Assembly: GCA_002348535.1 (NCBI GenBank)
Contig: DEBL01000293.1
Coordinates: forward strand, 5,610-11,025
Direction: 5' to 3'
Source of the DNA: Deltaproteobacteria bacterium UBA2957
GTDB lineage: Bacteria; Myxococcota_A; UBA796
Length of the DNA: 5,416 bases
Shown: in pieces, positions 1 to 5,416 of the stretch
Layout of the letters: every line of letters begins with the position of its first letter
How positions within the stretch are numbered: the stretch's first letter is position 1
Notes under the pieces: generated by a model
Seen by the model: the letters and a program-made list of their open reading frames with translations, nothing else
Told to the model about the DNA's origin: nothing
Database searches by the model: none
Program-made: the position numbers and the translations under genes

Positions 1-100
1 TTGCGGCACCTGCCCCTCGGCCACCGCCACACTCAAGATGGGTGTCGAACGGCTCTTGATGGAAGAGATCCCTCAGGTTCGAAGCGTCGAGCAAATTTAA
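1..100 (+). CDS. NifU C-terminal-domain (Nfu-type) Fe-S scaffold protein, 3' end only
   Basis: Frame 2 from the window edge reads CGTCPSATATLKMGVERLLM, continues with EEIPQVRSVEQI and ends at TAA 98-100. This matches the hallmark end of the NifU C-terminal domain: a CxxC followed by PS..TLK.GIE..L...IPEV..VE. In the Nfu family the two cysteines of CxxC bind a bridging [4Fe-4S] cluster across a dimer, which is passed to apo-proteins in the cytosol. Here both cysteines (codons 2-4 and 11-13) are present, so the domain looks functional. Only 32 residues are visible, so I cannot say whether this is a stand-alone Nfu of about 80-100 residues or the tail of a longer NifU or A-type/Nfu fusion. The gene is convergent with the HD hydrolase, with 9 bp between the stops and no evident terminator between them. 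Confidence 0.88.
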   Translation, partial: CGTCPSATATLKMGVERLLMEEIPQVRSVEQI

Positions 101-109
101 CAAACCGCC

Positions 110-1420
110 CTACACGGTTGCGGCGCCCCTCAGACAACCCAAGGCGGCGTCTCGCTCCTCAGGGCGGACATAGACCCGCCCCACGCACCGCTCGTCTTGG
201 TACCGCTCGAAGATTACGGTCGCCTCATCCACCGGAACCACATGACCGGGGTTTCGATGACGGTCGACTACGTAAATGGGAGGCATGCCATGCTTCCGTT
301 GTCCGTAGACTACGCCCATCCCCGGTACGGCCCAGGACTCGATCCCTTGCTCGCGCAGGGCTGCACGGGCCGCTTCCAATCGATCTTGACTCCCGCCACC
401 CGTCGCCTCGAATACGACTTTGAGCGGATCGAATTCAACGATGCGTCGCGCCCACTCATTGCCTTGACTGCGAAGATGGGCCAACAACTGAGAGTCGTCG
501 GTCCGTCGGTAGTCTTGGAGATCAGCAGGCAAACTGTAGGCGCAATCCGGGGACTGCATGTAGAGCTTCAACATCTCCTCGTAGGCGACCGATTTCTGAT
601 GAAAGTACACCATCACAAACATGTGAAAGCGAGCGATCATGAAGTCATCGAACGCATACAAGGCCCGGCGATCGATGGCCAACGAAACGCGACCTTGTTC
701 ATCGACATGGCGCGCTAGGTTGCTCACCAACCAGTTCACATCCGTCTGACCGTATCGAGCGCCGGTGTAATACGAGTCCCGAACCAAGTAATCGAGCCGG
801 TCCGCGTCGAGGTCGGATGTGATCAACTGACTCAACAAAAACCGAAGATCGAATCCGTTGTGAATGAAGAAGTCATCGTCGATGGCCACCTCGTGCGACA
901 CCAACCGAGCCACATGCTCGGGAGTAAAGGCAAAGTGCTTCCGAATCGCGTCCGCTAGACTCGTCTGCGTGAGGATCGCAATCGTGTAGTCTTCGTGATG
1001 AGCCCGCTTATCGATCCGATGAGCGACCTTCGCCGGGTCGTAGCATCGAATGTTCAAGGCTCGCAGGGTCGGCATTGCAAATTCAGCCGCATGGGAGAAC
1101 GGCGCATGGCCTGAATCGTGACAGAGGGCCGCCAAGCGAACGCAGTAACGGAACTGCCGCTGGACGCTCGGACCCGCAAATGGCTCATCGCGGAAACAAG
1201 CATCAAATGCGCGCCCGGCAAGATGCATCACACCGAGCGAGTGACTGTACCGAGTGTGGGTGGCACCCGGAAAAGGCAGGTGCGAAAATCCAAGCTGGCG
1301 AATTCCGCGTAAACGCTGAACGAACGCATGGTCGATGACCGCCATCTCGGCATCATCAACCGGAATCGCGCCATGAATTGGATCGCGTATCTCTTGCGGT
1401 GGTGTGCCTTGGTTGTCCAT
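110..1420 (-). CDS. HD-domain phosphohydrolase, SAMHD1/YwfO-like (probable dNTP triphosphohydrolase)
   Basis: The 436-residue product resembles the COG1078 family (B. subtilis YwfO, E. faecalis EF1143) and the SAMHD1 core in length and motif order. The N-terminus has the family signature RDPIHG (residues 12-17), then QRLRGIRQLG (35-44) and TRYSHSLGV (56-64). The metal-binding histidine is H60, and the HD pair is H101-D102 in HDSGHAPFSH. H142-E143 lie where SAMHD1 has its catalytic His233. D207 in LDADRLDYLVRD (204-215) matches the fourth ligand, Asp311, and R208, Y211 and D215 match Lys312, Tyr315 and Asp319. Characterised family members hydrolyse dNTPs to deoxynucleoside plus triphosphate and are often allosteric tetramers. 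The active site looks complete, but substrate cannot be read from sequence. The region after about 330 is a small alpha/beta C-terminal domain. The ATG at 1420 is preceded by GGGAG with 5-nt spacing, and the next Met (residue 26) would remove the RDPIHG motif. The gene is divergent from the PP2C fusion gene. Confidence 0.93.
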   Translation of the reverse strand: MDNQGTPPQEIRDPIHGAIPVDDAEMAVIDHAFVQRLRGIRQLGFSHLPFPGATHTRYSHSLGVMHLAGRAFDACFRDEPFAGPSVQRQFRYCVRLAALCHDSGHAPFSHAAEFAMPTLRALNIRCYDPAKVAHRIDKRAHHEDYTIAILTQTSLADAIRKHFAFTPEHVARLVSHEVAIDDDFFIHNGFDLRFLLSQLITSDLDADRLDYLVRDSYYTGARYGQTDVNWLVSNLARHVDEQGRVSLAIDRRALYAFDDFMIARFHMFVMVYFHQKSVAYEEMLKLYMQSPDCAYSLPADLQDYRRTDDSQLLAHLRSQGNEWARRIVEFDPLKVVFEATGGGSQDRLEAARAALREQGIESWAVPGMGVVYGQRKHGMPPIYVVDRHRNPGHVVPVDEATVIFERYQDERCVGRVYVRPEERDAALGCLRGAATV

Positions 1421-1425
1421 GCCTT

Positions 1426-1430
1426 CTCCC
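1426..1430 (-). promoter_or_regulatory. Ribosome binding site of the HD phosphohydrolase
   Basis: On the minus strand the bases are GGGAG, followed by AAGGC and then the ATG at 1420-1418. The 5-nt spacing supports the chosen start. Confidence 0.65.
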
Positions 1431-1432
1431 GT

Positions 1433-1448
1433 CCGTGGTATACCCCGG
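1433..1448. promoter_or_regulatory. Near-perfect 16-bp inverted repeat in the divergent gap; candidate operator or symmetric -10 element
   Basis: The sequence CCGTGGTATACCCCGG is symmetric at 14 of 16 positions. The core GGTATACC (1437-1444) is a perfect palindrome, and the outer CCG/CGG arms also pair, with one mismatched pair (T1436/C1445). Its centre, between 1440 and 1441, lies within about 1 bp of the midpoint between the two start codons (1420 and 1459). The core reads TATACC on both strands, a 4/6 match to a bacterial -10 hexamer. On the plus strand it is preceded by TG with one spacer base, as in an extended -10. A convincing -35 is missing on either strand: TTGTCC at 1413-1418 is about 20 bp away, which is too far. 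It could be a bidirectional promoter core, a repressor site, or chance. Confidence 0.35.
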
Positions 1449-1449
1449 C

Positions 1450-1455
1450 AAGGGG
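1450..1455 (+). promoter_or_regulatory. Ribosome binding site deciding the start of the PP2C fusion gene
   Basis: AAGGGG ends 3 nt before the ATG at 1459. The spacing is short but usable. No comparable site precedes the upstream in-frame ATG at 1378, which lies inside the divergent HD gene, so 1459 is preferred. Confidence 0.5.
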
Positions 1456-1458
1456 CTG

Positions 1459-3765
1459 ATGGATCCGATTCACGACATTGCGGACCTTACACGAGGTGAT
1501 GTGATTCATCATCCCGCGCTGGGCTTTGCCATCGTGGACCGGGTCGAGCCGGATTCCGCCCGCTTGTATTGGGAGTCGAATGGTAGCAGGCTTCCTCCAA
1601 TGGTGAGCGCCGACCTGCTCGCCAAAGGCTATCGGCGTTGTGTGCCAGGGGGGTTTCTGTTTCGGTCCGTGGTCGACCGAGAGACTCTCCAGACGATCGT
1701 TGACAACCACCCTGCTGAGGCCATTCGGCTCCTGCTGGACGATCTCGGCACACAACAAGGCCGCGCTGAAATTCGTGACTGGATCACGGGGCGTGAGCTG
1801 CTGAGTGGCGCGCACTTTGACCGTTGGTGGGAATCGCTCATCGCCCACCCAGACCAGACACGGCTGCGGTGGGACTCGGACCGGGCGCGCCTGAGCGTCG
1901 ACGCGGCCGGCGACCCCGAAGATCCAGATACCTTCTTGGGTGCATCGCCCCGGGTCCGATGGACCATCGTAAACAATGCCGGCGAGTCCCTTCGGACACG
2001 GCTCTTGCACCAAGCGCTGACGGCCCGAGACATCCCGGCAATCTTGCTTCTCATGCGGTTGGTCTCAACCATTGAGGACGCAGCCATGGACGCGCTGCGC
2101 ACACTCGCGAGGTCCGGAGAACATGCGGTTACATCCGCCTTACTCGACATGGGCGACCAATCCATGCTCAAGACCCTCGTGGGTCCTGCGGGCTGGGCAA
2201 AAACCCAAGACCGCGTCCGCGAAGCGCTCGACCGACTGCCCCCATCGCGTCGCCTTCAAGTTGCCGTCGAAATTATGGACCAGGCGCTCACCATGGAGGG
2301 AGACCCGCCTGCCGCTGCGTGGTTGTGCTCCGTTGTTCCCGGTGGCGCCGGGGCACTTCTCGCGACTGCGACCACAATGAACGATGCAAGCAGAGCCATC
2401 GAGTGGCTTCATACGCAAGGCAAGTCCGAGACGATGATGGACACGGTCACGGATTACCAGCCTCGGGATACCATCGAACTCAAGACGGACACCGTCCGCG
2501 CGCCGACTGCGCAACTTATCGCAAACCTCAGAGACATTTCCGTCGAGCGAATGGTCTCGTTGAGCCTGAGCCTCGCTGAGGCCCTTGCTCACCGCCACGC
2601 AGCATTCGAGACGGGCGGAATTCACGGCGCCCGCGTCGATTCGGGCGGCTCCGTTCAGTTGGGGCCGGCCGAGGATCGAGACCCGCGCGATGATGTCCGA
2701 GATGGCCTTCGCCTAATCCTCGAAGCCGCGGTTGGACCGCTGCCTGCAGACACCCCTTTGGCCGATGGGGAAGTGCTGCCACACATCAACCAACTTCGAA
2801 ACGACCTTCCGCCTGACTGGGTTGCAGTGGCCATGAAAGCCATGGCCGAGAACCCCGCGCGGCGACCAGCCGATGGCACCGAACTTTGGGCGTGTCTGGC
2901 TGCTGCCTCGGCGCGAAACCGCGTTAGATACAACGCACCGCACACCTCCCGGTCGGTCGAGATCGCCCACGATACGCACATCGGACTGTCAAAATCTCGC
3001 CGCATGCAGACCAATCAAGATGCCGTGTATTACGCCCAATCCGACCGCGTCAGCGTCATGCTGGTGGCGGACGGGATCAGCGTGTCTACGGCTGGAAGCG
3101 GGAACCTTGCCAGCGCCCTCCTAGTGCAAGCGATTGCAAACATCTGGGAACGCGATGCAACAGCGCTCGAGTCGATGGACGGAGATGAAATCATCGAGTG
3201 GCTGAACAAAAGTCTTGCGTTCGCCAACCGGTCAATATGCGAGACGTCTGTACAACTGGCCCACGGGGATCTCGGCCAACAAATCCCCATGGGGACAACC
3301 GCCCTGCTCGCGGTCATTCGGGATTCAGTGCTGTATTTGGCGGCGCTCGGTGATTCACGGGCCTACTTGGTGGGCCAGTCGGGTGTCGCGCTGGTATCCG
3401 GCGACCAAAATGTTCGAGGGCTCTGGCTGTGTGCGCACAAAACCGGTGACCCCTTGCCAGACGTGGCCAACGAAGGGTTTGCGCTCGTTGGTTACTGCGG
3501 TCGGTTTGATGAAAATGGCGATCCTTCTCCGGCCACTCCAGTGACGCGAACCATTCCCCTGCTCCCCAACGAGACCATCCTCCTCGCGACCGACGGGTTG
3601 ACCGACTACGCGGCGAAGACCTTTGATGGACAGGCTGCCATCGTTGCCGAAGGCGCTTCGCACAGCGACCTGTGGGCCGGCTGCCGATGGCTCACCGACC
3701 AGGCCAACAGTGGGGGGGGCGGCGACAACATCACAGTTCTTTTGGCTCGATTGCAACCAGACTGA
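1459..3765 (+). CDS. Multidomain protein: GreA-associated-like N-terminus, degenerate kinase lobe, C-terminal PP2C Ser/Thr phosphatase
   Basis: 768 residues, with no signal peptide or membrane segment visible, so probably cytosolic. Residues 11-35 (GDVIHHPALGFAIVDRV) look like a small Tudor/CarD-like barrel strand pattern. Residues 74-148 (EIRDWITGRELL, then FDRWWESL) recall the helical segment that precedes GreA in long GreA proteins; this is tentative. Residues about 175-345 are helical with no recognised family. Residues about 350-485 follow the order of a protein-kinase C-lobe. SLAEALAHRH is like helix E, GIHGARVDSGGSVQLGPAE sits where HRDxKPxN and DFG belong, DVRDGLRLILEAAVG is like helix F, and LPPDWVAVAMKAMAENPARRPADGTELW is like helices G-I. 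The catalytic Asp, Asn and DFG Asp are absent. Residues about 500-768 are PP2C, with NQD (D521), ADG (D538-G539), MGTT (611-614), GDSRAYL (631-637), TDGL (D712) and GDNIT (D756-N757). All metal ligands are present, so phosphoserine/phosphothreonine hydrolysis is predicted. It lies 15 bp upstream of the next gene. Confidence 0.88.
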   Translation: MDPIHDIADLTRGDVIHHPALGFAIVDRVEPDSARLYWESNGSRLPPMVSADLLAKGYRRCVPGGFLFRSVVDRETLQTIVDNHPAEAIRLLLDDLGTQQGRAEIRDWITGRELLSGAHFDRWWESLIAHPDQTRLRWDSDRARLSVDAAGDPEDPDTFLGASPRVRWTIVNNAGESLRTRLLHQALTARDIPAILLLMRLVSTIEDAAMDALRTLARSGEHAVTSALLDMGDQSMLKTLVGPAGWAKTQDRVREALDRLPPSRRLQVAVEIMDQALTMEGDPPAAAWLCSVVPGGAGALLATATTMNDASRAIEWLHTQGKSETMMDTVTDYQPRDTIELKTDTVRAPTAQLIANLRDISVERMVSLSLSLAEALAHRHAAFETGGIHGARVDSGGSVQLGPAEDRDPRDDVRDGLRLILEAAVGPLPADTPLADGEVLPHINQLRNDLPPDWVAVAMKAMAENPARRPADGTELWACLAAASARNRVRYNAPHTSRSVEIAHDTHIGLSKSRRMQTNQDAVYYAQSDRVSVMLVADGISVSTAGSGNLASALLVQAIANIWERDATALESMDGDEIIEWLNKSLAFANRSICETSVQLAHGDLGQQIPMGTTALLAVIRDSVLYLAALGDSRAYLVGQSGVALVSGDQNVRGLWLCAHKTGDPLPDVANEGFALVGYCGRFDENGDPSPATPVTRTIPLLPNETILLATDGLTDYAAKTFDGQAAIVAEGASHSDLWAGCRWLTDQANSGGGGDNITVLLARLQPD
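3712..3719 (+). repeat. Run of eight G inside the PP2C coding sequence
   Basis: A G8 homopolymer encodes part of the SGGGGDN stretch, directly before the metal-binding Asp-Asn (D756-N757). The reading frame as given is intact through this run and continues to a normal PP2C C-terminus. A one-base slip here would remove the last catalytic ligand pair. Confidence 0.9.
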
Positions 3766-3768
3766 GCT

Positions 3769-3774
3769 AAAGAG
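3769..3774 (+). promoter_or_regulatory. Weak ribosome binding site of the homocysteine methyltransferase/MTHFR gene
   Basis: AAAGAG lies 6 nt before the ATG at 3781, in the 15-bp spacer after the PP2C stop. It is a modest purine match, which fits translation within a shared transcript. The spacer is far too short for a SAM riboswitch, which controls the B. subtilis homologue yitJ. Confidence 0.45.
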
Positions 3775-3780
3775 CATTCA

Positions 3781-5416
3781 ATGCAAGAGTTTCGCGATGC
3801 GCTGAAAAACCGGGTCCTTCTGTTCGACGGAGCCATGGGCACGGAGTTTTACAATAGGGGTGTGTTCATCAACCGTTCCTACGATGAGATGAACATCATC
3901 GGTGCCGACCTCGTGCGCGACATCCACACCGAATACTTGAACGCCGGCGCCGACATCCTTACCACCAACTCTTTTGGGGCCAACCGCTACCGCCTGCTGC
4001 CATTCGGTCTTGCCGACCATCATGATGAAATCAATGCCAAGGCCGTTCAACTTGCCCGCACAGCCGCCCGGGGTCGGGCTTGGGTTGCAGCATCGATGGG
4101 GCCCATTGGAGTGGAGCTGACCCCGGTTGGTAAAATTAGCCCGGGTGAGGCCTTTTCGGCCTTCAAAGACCAAGCGACTGTTCTGCTGAACGAAGGCGTT
4201 GATTTGTTCGTCCTCGAGACCTTTGGAAACACCGCTGAACTCTGGCAAGCCGTCCGAGCCATCCGAAGTCTCAGCGATGTCCCGATTGTCGCCAATCTCA
4301 CATTTCATCCCGGACGGATCATCGACCCCGACCGTCGCGTTGAAGCCATCGTCACAGCCACCCGGACCATGCGTTCGTGGGCAGTCGACGCCATCGGCAC
4401 CAACTGTTCCAATGGACCACGCGGTGTCTTGGACATCGTTGAAACCATGGCCAAGGAAACCGGATTGCCCATTTGCGCGATGCCGAATGCGGGCCTGCCG
4501 CAAATGGTAGAAGGGCGGACGCTTTACTTGGCGGGCCCTGAATACATGGCCGAGTACGCGAGACGTACTGCACAAGCCGGTGCATGCCTGATTGGTGGCT
4601 GCTGCGGTACCAGCCCAAAGACAACTCGCGAAACCCGAAACTTCTTGTCTTCGATCGCTCCAATGCGGAATGCGACGGTGCCGGTAGCCCTGAAAACCGA
4701 TGCCGCTAAACGGCCCGGGCCAACCGAGGATCCAACTCCCGTTGCAGAACGGTCGGAGTTTGCTCGCCGATTGTTGAGCGGGAAATTCTGTGTGTCGGTT
4801 GAGTTGGACCCACCGAAAGGCGTTACCGCCGACCGGGCTGTGGATGGAGCAGCGATGCTGGCTGATGCGGGGATTGACGTGGTCAACATCGCCGATGGCC
4901 CACGCGCGGTCGCCCGAATGGGACCCGGAGCGCTCTCCAATCTTGTCCGTCAACGCGTCCCAGATCTCGAGACCGTGGTGCACTACTGTTGTCGGGATCG
5001 CAACCTTCTCGGGATGCAGATGGACCTCATGGGCGCCCATGCTGTGGGCCAGCGAAACATTCTTGCCGTTACCGGAGACCCCCCGAAGATGGGGACCTAC
5101 CCAGACGCCACTGCGGTCTTTGACATCGATGCCGTTGGGCTGATCAGCTTCATTCAGATGCTCAATCGAGGCCTTGATTTCGCCGGAAAGCCCATCGGAG
5201 GAAAGACTGCCTTGTTCGTTGGCGCAGGCTGCAACCCCGGTGCAATCGACATGGACTACGAAGTCTCGCGCTTTGGCAAGAAGGTTGACGCAGGGGCAGA
5301 GTTCTTCTTTTCCCAGCCCGTCTTCGACCTCACTGTGCTTGATGTGTTTCTGGACAAGACCAGCCATTGGTCCGATGTGCCTTTCATGGTGGGCATCATG
5401 CCTCTCGTCTCTGCCC
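3781..5416 (+). CDS. yitJ: Bifunctional homocysteine S-methyltransferase / 5,10-methylenetetrahydrofolate reductase, 3' end cut by the window
   Basis: The frame is open from ATG 3781 to the window edge (545 complete codons); the B. subtilis fusion YitJ is about 612 residues, so most is present. Residues about 1-295 form the homocysteine methyltransferase barrel, with DGAMGT (16-21), TTNSFGANR (61-69) and SMGPIG (105-110). The zinc ligands that activate the homocysteine thiol are C209 (GTNCSNGP) and C274-C275 (GGCCGT). A linker rich in Pro, Ala and Lys (about 296-322) leads into the FAD-dependent MTHFR barrel. That barrel shows VELDPPKG (E341, equivalent to the catalytic Glu28 of E. coli MetF), HYCCRDRN (401-408), LAVTGDPPK with D433 (Asp120 equivalent), GAGCNPGAID (481-490), FSQPVFD with Q512 (Gln183 equivalent) and GIMPLVS. 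No cobalamin-binding module appears in the visible part. The enzyme would link reduction of methylene-THF to methyl-THF with homocysteine methylation; the true methyl donor for such fusions is uncertain. Probably co-transcribed with the PP2C gene. Confidence 0.95.
   Translation, partial: MQEFRDALKNRVLLFDGAMGTEFYNRGVFINRSYDEMNIIGADLVRDIHTEYLNAGADILTTNSFGANRYRLLPFGLADHHDEINAKAVQLARTAARGRAWVAASMGPIGVELTPVGKISPGEAFSAFKDQATVLLNEGVDLFVLETFGNTAELWQAVRAIRSLSDVPIVANLTFHPGRIIDPDRRVEAIVTATRTMRSWAVDAIGTNCSNGPRGVLDIVETMAKETGLPICAMPNAGLPQMVEGRTLYLAGPEYMAEYARRTAQAGACLIGGCCGTSPKTTRETRNFLSSIAPMRNATVPVALKTDAAKRPGPTEDPTPVAERSEFARRLLSGKFCVSVELDPPKGVTADRAVDGAAMLADAGIDVVNIADGPRAVARMGPGALSNLVRQRVPDLETVVHYCCRDRNLLGMQMDLMGAHAVGQRNILAVTGDPPKMGTYPDATAVFDIDAVGLISFIQMLNRGLDFAGKPIGGKTALFVGAGCNPGAIDMDYEVSRFGKKVDAGAEFFFSQPVFDLTVLDVFLDKTSHWSDVPFMVGIMPLVSA

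Noticed and set aside
103..119. Possible terminator hairpin (AACCG and CGGTT, 7-nt loop) for the HD gene
   Set aside because: The stem is only 5 bp, includes the stop codon, and is followed on the minus strand by a mixed TGTTAAATTT rather than a clean T run.
1..423. 140-codon plus-strand open frame at the left edge
   Set aside because: An Arg/Pro-rich out-of-frame translation across the Nfu end and antisense to the HD gene. The +1 frame carries the clear Nfu signature instead.
197..718. 173-codon plus-strand open frame
   Set aside because: It is antisense to the HD hydrolase, which has conserved motifs throughout.
1413..1444. Sigma70 promoter made of TTGTCC and TATACC reading toward the PP2C gene
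   Set aside because: The spacer is about 20 bp and the predicted leader would be under 10 nt. Kept only as part of the palindrome entry, not as a promoter call.
1378..1458. Upstream ATG extension of the PP2C gene (27 extra residues, with a hydrophobic LAVVCLGC stretch like a lipobox)
   Set aside because: It overlaps the 5' end of the well-supported HD gene, lacks a ribosome binding site, and has no charged n-region typical of a signal peptide. The ATG at 1459 has AAGGGG just upstream.
1228..2013. 261-codon minus-strand open frame across the divergent gap
   Set aside because: It is antisense to the PP2C gene and out of frame with the HD gene; the protein shows no recognisable domain.
3778..5367. 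529-codon open frame on the minus strand
   Set aside because: It lies wholly antisense to the homocysteine methyltransferase/MTHFR gene, whose motifs are unmistakable. The translation shows no family features; its length is explained by codon bias in a GC-rich gene.

Overview
The window is GC-rich, densely coding bacterial chromosome. It carries four protein genes, nothing that looks mobile, and no RNA genes or CRISPR that I could see. The gene set does not fix the taxon: a Nfu-type iron-sulfur scaffold, a COG1078-type HD phosphohydrolase, a large PP2C fusion protein, and a YitJ-type homocysteine methyltransferase/MTHFR fusion. The YitJ-type fusion is common in Firmicutes, Deinococcus-Thermus, Chloroflexi, Armatimonadota and relatives. 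With the high GC, one of the non-Firmicute lineages is more likely, but this is inference only.

Layout, left to right. Bases 1-100 hold the last 32 codons of a NifU C-terminal-domain protein on the plus strand. Nine bases after its stop comes the stop of a convergent minus-strand gene for a SAMHD1/YwfO-like HD phosphohydrolase (110-1420) with all metal and catalytic residues present. A 38-bp divergent gap (1421-1458) follows. It contains both ribosome binding sites and, at its centre, a nearly perfect 16-bp inverted repeat around GGTATACC. On the plus strand, 1459-3765 encodes a 768-residue protein. It has an N-terminal region with a possible Tudor-like segment and a GreA-associated-like helical segment, an alpha-helical middle, a heavily degenerated protein-kinase C-lobe, and a C-terminal PP2C phosphatase domain with its metal ligands intact. 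Fifteen bases downstream starts the bifunctional homocysteine S-methyltransferase/methylenetetrahydrofolate reductase gene (3781 to beyond the window end).

How they may work together. The PP2C fusion and the methionine/folate enzyme are probably co-transcribed, although no biochemical link is obvious. The HD hydrolase and the PP2C fusion share one tiny divergent control region and could be co-regulated. The most unusual item is the PP2C protein: a collapsed, catalytically dead kinase-like lobe joined directly to an apparently active phosphatase, behind an N-terminal region that I can only tentatively relate to transcription-factor accessory domains. The rest is housekeeping: Fe-S assembly, nucleotide hydrolysis, and methionine synthesis with folate reduction.
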